A DNA stretch of 64,000 bases from Prochlorococcus marinus XMU1405 (GTDB lineage Bacteria > Cyanobacteriota > Cyanobacteriia > PCC-6307 > Cyanobiaceae), in NCBI RefSeq assembly GCF_017696275.1, contig NZ_JAAORF010000002.1, forward strand, positions 1-64,000, written 5' to 3'. Shown here one piece after another: positions 1 through 8,587 of this stretch. Both the position numbers and the translations under genes were made by a program. Under the pieces are notes generated by a model that did no database searches, was not told the DNA's origin, and worked only from the letters and a program-made list of their open reading frames with translations. Each line of letters opens with the position of its first letter. Position 1 is the stretch's first letter.

Positions 1-478
1 AGTTATGTCAAAGTAAAAACTCCCATCTCCTTGAGAAATATCAACTGAATTATTTTGGGATAGTTCAAAGGACTGTAATGTTGGTGCCGTTGTATCTTCC
101 TGACCACCGACAACTTCAATATCAGCATTAAGACCTAATTCTTGAAAATCTTCTTCATTTAAACTTAAGCTGTTACCTATCTCATCCTTAAGGTAAATAG
201 CACGTAAGTTCCAAGTTCCAGTCTCTGAGAATTGTTCTATTTTTACTTCAAGATCTTCCCAGGAAAAGTCGCTATTAGGTGTATATTCCAAGCTACCAAC
301 TGCAAAAGATTGGTCCACCGTTATAGTTCCGGAGGGACTTTCCCAAACCACATACCCATAGTCAAACCCACTTAAATCTTCAGAAACAGTTATGTCAAAG
401 TAAAAACTCCCATCTCCTTGAGAAATATCAACTGAATTATTTTGGGATAGTTCAAAGGACTGTAATGTTGGTGCCGTT
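1..478. repeat. Direct tandem repeat, period 387 bp, inside the adhesin gene
   Basis: Bases 1-91 are identical to 388-478, a spacing of exactly 387 bp or 129 codons. The first mismatch is at 92 versus 479. Each unit encodes one surface-protein repeat. Near identity at DNA level suggests recent duplication or gene conversion, and further copies probably continue left of the window. Confidence 0.9.
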
Positions 479-2103
479 ATATCCTCTAACGCAAGTGGGT
501 TAATTTTTAATGAAGCTGTCATTTCAGTAATGCCAGTTTTTATTTCTACTATTCCTGAAGCTTTATATGTTCCCCCATAGATATTAATATCATTAGTATG
601 ATCATTCCAACTTCCGATATGACTGGTGCTCCATGGAGTATTCTGTTGCGAGATTAAAACATTATCTGCAGCATATTGACCATCATCTTGCTCGTCATTC
701 GGTTCTCCAGTGTTCCAACTTGTAAAATCTACGCTTGAACCATCAGACCAGACCCAGTTTCCTTCTTGGTCTTTATCGTTTAATCCAATCCATTTACCAT
801 TCTCACCATCATCCTGACTCAAAAATGTATTAACAATAAAATCTTGCTCTTCTTGGCTATTAATCGAGACTAAATTTCCCCCTAATTCTTTTGCTGCAGC
901 TTGTGCTTCATCCCAAGTTGAGGGGCCAAGTTTTAAATAAATTGAATCTTCAAATCTAAAGAAAGGAATTTCTGCAATTCCAGAAATATTCCCATCACCA
1001 TTATTGCTGACGTCATTCCAGGATCCGACTGGGAAAATATTATTTAATTGATTTCCATAGTTTGCCCAAATCATCCCATAATGTTCTGGATTATTGTAGC
1101 CTCCATTGCTAGGTTCGCTTGGATTCCAGTTTGTAAAGTCAACGCTTGAACCATCAGTCCATATCCAATTACCCTCTTGATCTTTATCAGTAAATCCAAT
1201 CCATTTTCCATGATCGCCGTCATCTATAGATGCGAAAGCTTCATTAATAAAATCTTGCTCTATCTGACTATTAATAGAAACTAAATTACCGCCATAGTCT
1301 TCGCTTTTATTTTGAGCTTCCATCCATGTTGAATTTCCAAGCTCAAAATAGAAGCTTTTTCCTAGAATTTTCCCATTAAGAGATCCATCATTAGTTTCAT
1401 AAGAAATCTCTACATCTCCATACCAATTTTCCTCGGGAGTATATGTCCAAGTAGCATTATTGTTGTAGAAAATTGTCCCTTTATTGACTGTTAGATTTTC
1501 AATAGTGAGTTCAGAACTATTTACTCCAGTAATAAGATCTGATTTGTTGAGTGTATAAGGCGTATTAATTAATCCATCACTTAATGAATTTTTGGCTACG
1601 GTTAATAAGTTCGATGAATTTTGTTCAATTAATTGCTCCTCACCGTCAATAGTGATAATTTTATAGTCGTTTTCGGAAAGAACCTCTTTCAATAAGTCAC
1701 TGCTTAAATCTTTTTCAAGGATTTTTGCTGAAAATAAATAACCTTCATCTCCAGAGGTATCTTTAGAATTAACTTTAGAATCAATATGATGACCTAATTC
1801 TTCCGTAATAACTTCAAAAAAATTATATTGGCTTGTTTCTTCTATCCAATTTTCACTTACATAAATAGTTTCTTTAGAAGATGAGTATGCTGCAGTTTGA
1901 ACTTGTGAGTCTGAATTAAGGAGTTTTATCTCTGGAAGCAACTCATAGGATAGTTGTTCTAATTGCCTGTTTAAATTATTGATATATTTATTTGATTCGT
2001 TTTCAGAAATAGCAGAAAAAATTGCAGCTTTAAATTTCCCATTTTTAGCAATTTTACTTAGGAAAGTATGCCAATTATCAACGTAGTCGTGAAAGTTATT
2101 CAT
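1..2103 (-). CDS. Large type I-secreted lectin/adhesin-like protein (3' part beyond window)
   Basis: An open frame starts at the ATG at 2103 and runs off the left edge without a stop (at least 701 codons). There is no N-terminal signal peptide, as expected for a type I substrate whose signal is C-terminal and therefore out of view. Visible parts are an N-terminal region with the motif EELGHHID (about residues 101-108, metalloprotease-like and common in cyanobacterial giant secreted proteins), a cadherin/VCBS-like segment (about 175-245), and two C-type-lectin modules (about 250-380 and 385-520) sharing motifs such as EAQ, GGNLVSINSQ, GKWIG and W-DG-SVDFT-WN. Tandem repeats of about 129 residues beginning TAPTLQSFELSQNN follow. 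The divergent neighbours encode an ABC exporter and adaptor, so export by that system is likely. The ligand is unknown; adhesion or defence is inference. Confidence 0.85.
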   Translation of the reverse strand, partial: MNNFHDYVDNWHTFLSKIAKNGKFKAAIFSAISENESNKYINNLNRQLEQLSYELLPEIKLLNSDSQVQTAAYSSSKETIYVSENWIEETSQYNFFEVITEELGHHIDSKVNSKDTSGDEGYLFSAKILEKDLSSDLLKEVLSENDYKIITIDGEEQLIEQNSSNLLTVAKNSLSDGLINTPYTLNKSDLITGVNSSELTIENLTVNKGTIFYNNNATWTYTPEENWYGDVEISYETNDGSLNGKILGKSFYFELGNSTWMEAQNKSEDYGGNLVSINSQIEQDFINEAFASIDDGDHGKWIGFTDKDQEGNWIWTDGSSVDFTNWNPSEPSNGGYNNPEHYGMIWANYGNQLNNIFPVGSWNDVSNNGDGNISGIAEIPFFRFEDSIYLKLGPSTWDEAQAAAKELGGNLVSINSQEEQDFIVNTFLSQDDGENGKWIGLNDKDQEGNWVWSDGSSVDFTSWNTGEPNDEQDDGQYAADNVLISQQNTPWSTSHIGSWNDHTNDINIYGGTYKASGIVEIKTGITEMTASLKINPLALEDITAPTLQSFELSQNNSVDISQGDGSFYFDITVSEDLSGFDYGYVVWESPSGTITVDQSFAVGSLEYTPNSDFSWEDLEVKIEQFSETGTWNLRAIYLKDEIGNSLSLNEEDFQELGLNADIEVVGGQEDTTAPTLQSFELSQNNSVDISQGDGSFYFDIT

Positions 2104-2405
2104 GACTATATTTATAAGGATCTAGAAGGGAATAAATTTTCAAACAATCTAATCAATTTTATAATTTTTCAAGGCTAATTTTTGATTACGAGGACATATT
2201 TTATTAAATATGTAACAATTTGTAAATTACCTATTTTGATAGGTTTATTTTCTGCTAATAATTTATATTTTTTACGAAAAAAATACATAAATTAAATTAA
2301 TTTTTCCTATGTAATTTTTGTGAATTTGTGTATATTTACTATTTAACTTAAAATAAAGAATAATCGTAATCGAATGAAATTTTATAGTCTTAAATAAGAT
2401 AAGAA
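2104..2405. other. Divergent intergenic region
   Basis: About 300 very AT-rich bases separate the start codons of the divergent adhesin and isomerase genes. It must hold promoters for both directions. I see no ORF and no strong hairpin, and no -35/-10 pair good enough to name. Confidence 0.5.
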
Positions 2406-3125
2406 ATGAATGAGATTTCTAAACAAAAGTTATTAAGTTGGGGCCTTTTAAAACAGGTATATAGAGAGGAAATTATTGATCAAAATATAAAGGATATACA
2501 AATTCCCAGTGATTTCAAAATGGAACCAATAGTAGAAAAATGGCTAATTAATTATGGTATAAAATCAAATGATCTTTTACAAATTTGGATGAAAGATAAG
2601 GGTTTTAATAATGAACAGTGGAAGAAATTTGTTTTGAGAGATTATAAATGGAGAAGGTGGTGCAGAGAAAAATTTGATAATGAATTACCTAGTTATTATT
2701 TAAAAAGAAAGCCTTTATTAGATCGAGTTACATATTCACTCATAAGAGTTAAAGATGAGGATTTGGCATTCGAGTTATTTATGAGAATTAATGAAGAAGA
2801 AGAAGAATTTAGTGATCTATCTAGTAGATACTCTGAGGGACCTGAAGCAAAATCTGGAGGCAAAATAGGTCCTGTCACTTTAAAGCAGACCCATCCCGTA
2901 CTAGCAAAGATATTATTAATAAGTGAAGAATGTCAATTATGGCCTCCAAAAAAAATTGATAATTGGTGGATAATTGTCAGATTGGATAAGCTTATTAATA
3001 CAGAATTAAACGAAGAAATTGCTTTGTATCTTACCTATGAGATGGGAGAGCAATTTCTTAAGAAAGAAACATCTTTTTCTGTCGAAGAAATTAATTTAAT
3101 TAATAAAAATAATCAACTTAAATAG
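2406..3125 (+). CDS. Parvulin-type peptidyl-prolyl isomerase-like protein
   Basis: The 239-residue protein has a helical N-terminal half and a parvulin/PpiC-like domain at about residues 105-200. This includes LDRVTYSLIRVKDEDLA, the pattern FSDLSSRYSEGPEAKSGGKIG, and a following hydrophobic strand. No signal peptide or membrane anchor is visible, so it is probably cytoplasmic. It lies two bases upstream of the ABC exporter gene and is surely co-transcribed, so it may keep the giant substrate unfolded or help it engage the transporter. That role is inferred from position. The family call rests on the GG-IG and preceding S-R-S motifs. Confidence 0.75.
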   Translation: MNEISKQKLLSWGLLKQVYREEIIDQNIKDIQIPSDFKMEPIVEKWLINYGIKSNDLLQIWMKDKGFNNEQWKKFVLRDYKWRRWCREKFDNELPSYYLKRKPLLDRVTYSLIRVKDEDLAFELFMRINEEEEEFSDLSSRYSEGPEAKSGGKIGPVTLKQTHPVLAKILLISEECQLWPPKKIDNWWIIVRLDKLINTELNEEIALYLTYEMGEQFLKKETSFSVEEINLINKNNQLK

Positions 3126-3127
3126 AA

Positions 3128-6040
3128 ATGAAAAATAATTTATACAGTAGTTGGGAAGATTTACTAATAAATTTTGATAAAGACAAATTATCTTTTAGTA
3201 AAAATATCAAACTAATAAAGATTCCAATAGGAAAGAAATTTACAGATATTGGATCGTTACCATGTGGTGTTTTATTAGTTAAAAAAGGCAGGATAAGAGA
3301 AATTAGCTTTGATGAAAATGAGAAGCCTTTTACCACCAAAATTTATAATAAAGGAGAATTTGTAGGTTCAGAGCATTTATTAAGGGGAGAGAACTCAATA
3401 GCCCTTACTGCTTCATCTAATGTTGAAGGCACTTTATTAGAGGCGGAGGCCTTCATAAATTTTGCTATAAAAAATCCTAAATTTTTGGAATATTTTTCAA
3501 CAGTTAGCACACAGGAAATTTTTTATTCTCTTAAAAAAGATTCTAAATTTACTGAAATGGAATATAAACAATTTCAAAATTATTTAGATAAAGTTAAATA
3601 TCAAAAAAAAATAATAAACATTTATCCTGAGTCAAGTTTAGATGGTGGAATGAAGGGTAAATATCTTGTAAGTAGTTGTAATTTGAGAGATTATAAAATT
3701 GGACAAATTGTTCAAGAACCAAAGAATTTAGTAATAAAAGGAAAGCTTCCAGCAAGATTAATCCCTCTCACTTTTGATTTGCCTGAAAGTAAAAAAATAA
3801 AAATTTCTGAAACTTTTGTTAAGGATCAAATCTCTGATAAGAGATTACAAATAGAAGCACTTCAAGATATTTATGGTTCCAATCCTAAAACAGATATTTT
3901 CCCTGATTGTCGTGGAGAAGGAAAAATTGAGGAATTATTGGCTTTATTAAGAATGATATGTCGCTTTTATGAAATTCCTTTTAAAAAAGATTTTTTAAAA
4001 AAAATCCTCAAAAATCAACTAGAGGAATCTCAATTCTCATTAGATTTGTTGGCGGCAGTAATAAACTTAATTGGTTTAAAGACAATATTTCTTAATCCAG
4101 AGGATAAAGACCAGATTCTTAGAATCCCAACTCCTTCCATTTTTATAAAAAATCAAAAGCCTTTAATTATTTGGGAAATAGTGAACGATCAGCTTTTAAT
4201 AGGTGATCCTAATTCAGGACAATCATATATGGAGACGGATGATTTAAGTAGTTCATTTAAAGATGGAATAAAAATTTTATATGCCGAGAGAACTCGAAGA
4301 TCCCCAAAAAATAAATTTGGATTAGGTTGGTTTTGGCCATCTATTAAAAAACATAAGATTTCTCTGATTCAGGTAGTTATTGCCAGTTTCTTTGTTCAGC
4401 TTTTGGCACTTCTTAATCCCCTTTTAATTCAACAAATAATTGATGCCGTAATTTCTCAAGGCAATTTTTCTAGTCTCAATATCCTTGGAGGTTTATTGAT
4501 TTTTTTAGCATTTGGACAAGCTATATTAGGTTCTTTAAGAACTTATCTTTTTTCAGATACTACAAATAGAATAGATATCTCTCTTGGTTCATCGATAATA
4601 AGTCATTTATTAAGATTGCCTTTAGATTACTTTGCTAAAAGGTCAGTAGGTGAAGTAAGCGGGAGAGTTGGAGAACTTGAGAAGATAAGGAGTTTTTTAA
4701 CTGGAACTGCTCTTTCGGTATTATTAGATTCAATTTTTTCAGTAATATATATTGCGGTTTTATTATCATATTCTGTCCAATTAACAATCTGGGCACTTGG
4801 AGTCCTCCCTATCTTTGTTGCATTAACAATATTTATTTCTCCTGTTTTGAGAGATCAGCTTAGAAAAAAAGCAGAAGCTAGTGCAAAGGTTAATAGTCAT
4901 ATGGTTGAAAGTTTGAGCGGTATTGAAACTATCAAAGCTCAAAATATGGAACTATCAAGTGAGTGGAAATGGGAAAAAATGTATTCTATGCAGGTTAAAG
5001 AGGGTTTTAGAAACACAATTACGAATACAGCAGCTAGCTCTGCAAGTAATTTTCTTCAACAATTATCTGGCTTAATAATAATTTGGGCAGGTGCTGCAAT
5101 GGTTCTTCAAGGGAAACTTACACTTGGACAACTTATTGCATTCAGGATTATTTCTAGTTACGTTACTAGTCCCCTTCTTAGGTTGGCAAGCTTGTGGCAG
5201 AGCTTTCAGGAGACTTCAATATCTTTGGAAAGGTTATCTGATATCGTAGACCATCCAGAGGAGATAGAAATAATGGGCGATAATTTGCCTCCGATGCCTC
5301 CAATTAATGGTGATATTGTCTATGAAAATGTAAACTTCAGATTCGGTTCTAATGGACCTTATCAACTTTTAAATATTAACTTAAAAATTAAAAAAAATTC
5401 TTTCATCGGATTTGTTGGAAGTAGTGGCTCAGGTAAAAGTACAGTTTTGAAACTTTTAACAAGATTATATGAGCCTAATTCTGGGTTTATAAAAATTGAT
5501 AGTCATGATGTTTCTAAAGTTGATCTTTACTCTTTAAGAAATCAAATAGGAGTAGTTCCTCAAGATAGTATTCTTTTCGATGGGACTATTCAAGATAATA
5601 TTTCTCTAACAAAACCTGAAGTCTCTTATGAAGAAGTAATCTGTGCTTCAAAGATTGCATGTGCTCATGAATTTATTGAAAAATTCCCGTCAGGTTATGC
5701 AAATTATGTTGGAGAAAGAGGGACTGGATTATCTGGAGGTCAAAGACAAAGGATTGCTATAGCAAGAGTAATACTTACAAAACCTAAGCTTTTAATTTTA
5801 GATGAAGCGACAAGTGCACTTGATGTTGACACTGAAAAAAGATTATTAAAAAATCTTCTTCAAAACTTTAAAGATACAACTATTTTATTTATAAGTCATA
5901 GGTTATCAAACCTTCGAAATGCAAATAATATTTTTGTGCTTGATGATGGAACAATAGTTGAAGAGGGTGATCATAGTGAGTTAATCAAACTTAATGGACG
6001 TTATGCAACTCTTTATAAACAACAAGAGGTTGAAATTTGA
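3128..6040 (+). CDS. Type I secretion ABC exporter (HlyB-like) with N-terminal cNMP-binding-like domain
   Basis: The 970-residue protein has four parts. A cyclic-nucleotide-binding-like beta-roll (about 30-125, with LVKKGRIREISFDENEKPF and GEFVGSEHLLRGE) is followed by a C39-peptidase-like domain (about 265-400). The latter lacks the catalytic cysteine motif, as in HlyB-type domains that dock unfolded substrate. A six-helix exporter domain spans about 415-700 and the ATPase domain comes last. Walker A GSSGSGKST is near 764-772, the signature LSGGQRQR near 868, LLILDEATSALD is the Walker B region, and SHR is the switch histidine. It is the inner-membrane motor for the lectin-like protein encoded divergently. 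It overlaps the adaptor gene by one base. Confidence 0.93.
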   Translation: MKNNLYSSWEDLLINFDKDKLSFSKNIKLIKIPIGKKFTDIGSLPCGVLLVKKGRIREISFDENEKPFTTKIYNKGEFVGSEHLLRGENSIALTASSNVEGTLLEAEAFINFAIKNPKFLEYFSTVSTQEIFYSLKKDSKFTEMEYKQFQNYLDKVKYQKKIINIYPESSLDGGMKGKYLVSSCNLRDYKIGQIVQEPKNLVIKGKLPARLIPLTFDLPESKKIKISETFVKDQISDKRLQIEALQDIYGSNPKTDIFPDCRGEGKIEELLALLRMICRFYEIPFKKDFLKKILKNQLEESQFSLDLLAAVINLIGLKTIFLNPEDKDQILRIPTPSIFIKNQKPLIIWEIVNDQLLIGDPNSGQSYMETDDLSSSFKDGIKILYAERTRRSPKNKFGLGWFWPSIKKHKISLIQVVIASFFVQLLALLNPLLIQQIIDAVISQGNFSSLNILGGLLIFLAFGQAILGSLRTYLFSDTTNRIDISLGSSIISHLLRLPLDYFAKRSVGEVSGRVGELEKIRSFLTGTALSVLLDSIFSVIYIAVLLSYSVQLTIWALGVLPIFVALTIFISPVLRDQLRKKAEASAKVNSHMVESLSGIETIKAQNMELSSEWKWEKMYSMQVKEGFRNTITNTAASSASNFLQQLSGLIIIWAGAAMVLQGKLTLGQLIAFRIISSYVTSPLLRLASLWQSFQETSISLERLSDIVDHPEEIEIMGDNLPPMPPINGDIVYENVNFRFGSNGPYQLLNINLKIKKNSFIGFVGSSGSGKSTVLKLLTRLYEPNSGFIKIDSHDVSKVDLYSLRNQIGVVPQDSILFDGTIQDNISLTKPEVSYEEVICASKIACAHEFIEKFPSGYANYVGERGTGLSGGQRQRIAIARVILTKPKLLILDEATSALDVDTEKRLLKNLLQNFKDTTILFISHRLSNLRNANNIFVLDDGTIVEEGDHSELIKLNGRYATLYKQQEVEI

Positions 6041-7038
6041 TGATTAAGTTTAAAAAACTTTTAAAAAAAAGAATTGATTTTAGTCCTCAAGAGATGCGTT
6101 ATAAATCCTCAACTTTTTGGGGTGTGACTCTTACATGGACAATTATTGGGTCATTTGGATTAAGTTTTATTTTTGCATGTTTTGCCAGAATTGATGAAGT
6201 CGTTACAACAAGAGGAGAATTACAACCATATGGTTCACTAAGACCTATTAAAATGCCCTTTTCTGCAAAGGTAGATGAAATCTTAATAAACGAAGGAGAG
6301 GAAGTGATAAAAAACCAAGTATTAATAAAGTTAGATACTGATATTTTTGAATCGAGAAGAAACAAATTAAATGTTGAAAGCAAATCACTAAGAGATATAA
6401 TTTCAAATGAAAAGGAACTGCTAAAGAGAATTGAAAGTGTCATTGATGAAGGAGCTGTTTCTTATTTTGAATACATAAAACAAAAAAATAAGATAGAAGA
6501 ATTAATTTCCAGAGAAAATCAGATAAATGAAGAATTAAAAGAAATTAATTATCAACTAGATAATTCTTTATTAAAGTCACCTTTAAATGGAAAAATTTTT
6601 AATTTAATAACATTTAGTCCTGGTTATGCTGGTTCTGCAGGAGAAACTTTATTAGAAGTAGTTCCAAATGGTCCACTTGAAGCTAAAGTAACATTTAATA
6701 ATCCAGATGTTGGATTTATAAAAACAAATATGGATGCAGAAATAAGGGTTGATGCCTATCCGTTTACTCAATTTGGCTCTGTCAAAGGGAACTTAAGATT
6801 CATTAGCGAAGAATCATTAGACCCAGATCAATTAAATAATCAAATAAGATTTCCCGGATATGTTTCTTTATCTAATCAATATTTGATAAAGGATGAAAAA
6901 AAGTATCTTTTAAAATCAGGTCAAACTGTATCTGTAAACTTTATAGTTAGAGAAAAACCTTTGATCACTCTTCTTACCGATGTAATAGCAAATTCTTGGG
7001 ATAGTCTAAGAGGTATAAAGACAGAGGGAAGTAGATAA
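6040..7038 (+). CDS. HlyD-family membrane fusion protein of the type I secretion system
   Basis: The ATG at 6040 overlaps the exporter stop as TGATG, so I prefer it to the in-frame TTG at 6037; the product is 332 residues. It has a short cytoplasmic N-terminus, one membrane helix (about 24-46), a barrel-sandwich half motif (KVDEILINEGEEVIKNQ), a short coiled-coil hairpin (about 100-165), the second half motif (LKSPLNGKIFNL), and a beta-rich C-terminal domain. It bridges the ABC exporter and an outer-membrane channel. No TolC gene is in the window. The hairpin is shorter than that of E. coli HlyD. Confidence 0.9.
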   Translation: MIKFKKLLKKRIDFSPQEMRYKSSTFWGVTLTWTIIGSFGLSFIFACFARIDEVVTTRGELQPYGSLRPIKMPFSAKVDEILINEGEEVIKNQVLIKLDTDIFESRRNKLNVESKSLRDIISNEKELLKRIESVIDEGAVSYFEYIKQKNKIEELISRENQINEELKEINYQLDNSLLKSPLNGKIFNLITFSPGYAGSAGETLLEVVPNGPLEAKVTFNNPDVGFIKTNMDAEIRVDAYPFTQFGSVKGNLRFISEESLDPDQLNNQIRFPGYVSLSNQYLIKDEKKYLLKSGQTVSVNFIVREKPLITLLTDVIANSWDSLRGIKTEGSR

Positions 7039-7049
7039 TTATTATTTAT

Positions 7050-7277
7050 CTAAAGTTCAAAAGGTTCAACATCTTTTAATTTATTTTTTAATTGATTTGT
7101 TATTGCCTGACGAGAAATTGTAAGAAGCTTAAGGGTATCTTGATGCAGCCTTAATTGTGATTCACAGATTCTTAATCCTGTTAGATCATTTTTAATCTCA
7201 TCGCTCAATGTATCTAAATTATATTTTTTTTCGTCAATGGTAATGTATTTTGGAGATTCGTTTTCTTGATCAGCCAT
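7050..7277 (-). CDS. Small DUF6447-like protein
   Basis: This 75-residue soluble protein opens with MADQENESPKYITIDEKKYN and then LDTLSDEIKNDL. The pattern ITID-K-Y-LD-LSDE followed by a helix matches my memory of DUF6447, a small family in marine cyanobacteria and their phages with no known function. The rest is one long helix with regularly spaced leucines. It is convergent with the HlyD-like gene, about 11 bases away. Confidence 0.65.
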   Translation of the reverse strand: MADQENESPKYITIDEKKYNLDTLSDEIKNDLTGLRICESQLRLHQDTLKLLTISRQAITNQLKNKLKDVEPFEL

Positions 7278-7353
7278 TAGTCTTTTTGTACATTTACTTT
7301 ATCTTAATAAAACATATTTAAACACTTAGTTCAATACTATTTTTTTAATTCAA

Positions 7354-7503
7354 TTATCCGAAATTTACATTTTCTTGGAATAAACCAAATAAGTTGTTAC
7401 CAACTATGGCAGCGATTATTAAAACGAAGGCAACTATGGCGAAAAGAGCACTAACATCTTTTATGTCATATGGTGCTTTAAATAAAGGTTTTTGGTCTGC
7501 CAT
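7354..7503 (-). CDS. 49-residue single-pass membrane protein
   Basis: The ATG at 7503 opens a frame ending at TAA 7356-7354. The product starts MADQKPLFKAPYDIKDV and has one membrane helix (ALFAIVAFVLIIAAIV). It resembles small thylakoid subunits in size and layout, but I do not recognise it. It has no ExxNGR chlorophyll-binding motif. Confidence 0.6.
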   Translation of the reverse strand: MADQKPLFKAPYDIKDVSALFAIVAFVLIIAAIVGNNLFGLFQENVNFG

Positions 7504-7593
7504 TGTTATCTAATCTATAAATGAAATTGAATCATATTATTTTAATGCTTGTGAGAAGTATTAAGTTATTGTTTAGTCTAAGAATGGATAATA

Positions 7594-7620
7594 AAAAAGC
7601 CACTGAAAGTGGCTTTTTTT
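7594..7620. terminator. Rho-independent terminator, usable on both strands
   Basis: AAGCCAC and GTGGCTT form a perfect 7-bp stem with a TGAAA loop, flanked by an A-run on the left and a T-run on the right. It lies 15 bases past the stop of the minus-strand DUF4278 gene and best terminates that unit. Confidence 0.85.
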
Positions 7621-7634
7621 AATGGTTAAATAAA

Positions 7635-7736
7635 CTAGCTTGTGTAAGCTTTTCCTCTATAAGTTAGTTCATTGTGCTGCTTTTTAGCTGCTTCTTTGTT
7701 CTGGACGTACTTTTGTCCTCTGTAAATTAGAGTCAT
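7635..7736 (-). CDS. 33-residue DUF4278 (PirA-like) peptide
   Basis: The ATG at 7736 is preceded by GGAG, and the frame ends at TAG 7637-7635. The peptide has two copies of an L-YRG--Y motif (LIYRGQKYV and LTYRGKAYT) joined by a basic linker, the hallmark of DUF4278. PirA of Synechocystis, a PII-interacting regulator of arginine synthesis, is a small protein that I recall as related. The structured leader and close terminator make a one-gene unit. The PirA link is inference from memory and needs an alignment. Confidence 0.75.
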   Translation of the reverse strand: MTLIYRGQKYVQNKEAAKKQHNELTYRGKAYTS

Positions 7737-7744
7737 TTTTTTAG

Positions 7745-7833
7745 CTCCGGTTTCGCTTAAGTCCCCGTTCCATGGCTTAAGTCGATTTGCGGCTTGCTAT
7801 ACGCAAGTTGAACGTTTTGGTAGCGGTTGCTAC
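7745..7833 (-). promoter_or_regulatory. Candidate glutamine-II (downstream-peptide) riboswitch
   Basis: The leader of the DUF4278 peptide is much richer in GC than its surroundings. Reading the minus strand it shows GTAGC-AACC-GCTAC (7833-7820), then CGTTCA, a CTTGC/GCAAG hairpin with loop GTATA, CGCAAATCGACTTAAG, GGAACGGGG and a second CTTAAG, ending near the GGAG ribosome site. CGTTC (7814-7810) can pair with GAACG (7770-7766), and the two CTTAAG boxes can pair with each other, which suggests a pseudoknot near the ribosome site. The downstream-peptide glutamine aptamer is known from Prochlorococcus and Synechococcus upstream of short ORFs. My match rests on the CGUUCA box, the topology and the context. 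Confidence 0.6.
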
Positions 7834-8041
7834 AAATTTATATTAACATCCATTAAAATTATTTGTCTAGGTTTTTAATAAATAAACTTAATATATTAAT
7901 GATAGATTAGGTTTCTTATAAAAATATTTATCATAATCCCGGCTTAATTTGTCACAGGTTACATTTTGTTCGTTTTTGAGAAGTATTTTTTATTTAATGA
8001 ACTTTTAAATGTAAAATTCTTAAGATTATAAAATTTGTTTT

Positions 8042-8236
8042 ATGTTTTCTAGAAGCAAAAAACCTACAGTAAAAAAATCTGCAATAGTTGAAGAGACTCC
8101 ATTATTTGCTCAATTATTACCATTCGCAAACAGAATGAATGATAAGGTCCAATTGGTAAATGCTTTGGCTTTTACTTTTATTATGGGATTCTCAATTTTT
8201 GGAATTGCTCTATGGAAACTATCAGGGCTGACCTAA
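8042..8236 (+). CDS. 64-residue membrane protein of unknown function
   Basis: The protein has a basic N-terminus (SRSKKPTVKKS) and one C-terminal membrane helix (LAFTFIMGFSIFGIALWKL). I do not recognise it. It follows the AT-rich spacer after the riboswitch-like element and is convergent with the next gene by five bases. Confidence 0.6.
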   Translation: MFSRSKKPTVKKSAIVEETPLFAQLLPFANRMNDKVQLVNALAFTFIMGFSIFGIALWKLSGLT

Positions 8237-8241
8237 ATATT

Positions 8242-8499
8242 TTATTTTTGCAAAGCATCAATTTTAGATTCTTTGTTTTCAATTATGGTTATTAACCATC
8301 TAGAGGCTACCCCTCTTGATATTGATCTATTTTTTAGAAATCTACATATATATACATGTAGATTTTTTTCGTTTTTGGAGTTAAATTTCTCCTCAAAATC
8401 TAAGATATCCTCTTCTGATATTCTTTTTCTTAGCTCATCAACCAATGCATGACTGGAGGAATCATTAAACAAGTTCCCAATATTTAAGCTTAATGTCAT
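8242..8499 (-). CDS. 85-residue soluble protein of unknown function
   Basis: It is a charged, mostly helical protein containing DELRKRISEEDILDFEEKF and a later SISRGVASRWL segment. There is no signal peptide or membrane helix, and no recognised domain. It lies downstream of nrdJ's divergent neighbours as a separate unit. Confidence 0.55.
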   Translation of the reverse strand: MTLSLNIGNLFNDSSSHALVDELRKRISEEDILDFEEKFNSKNEKNLHVYICRFLKNRSISRGVASRWLITIIENKESKIDALQK

Positions 8500-8587
8500 A
8501 AATAATTTATGTCCCTATTTAAGAGGTAGCCATAAATTAAATTTTTAAAAACTAATTTATATCTTTTATTTACAAATTATTCAAAAT

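Noticed and set aside
1-478. CRISPR-like reading of the left-edge repeat
   Set aside because: The repeat is long, in frame, spaced by exactly 129 codons and part of a coding sequence; no short regular repeats are present anywhere in the window.
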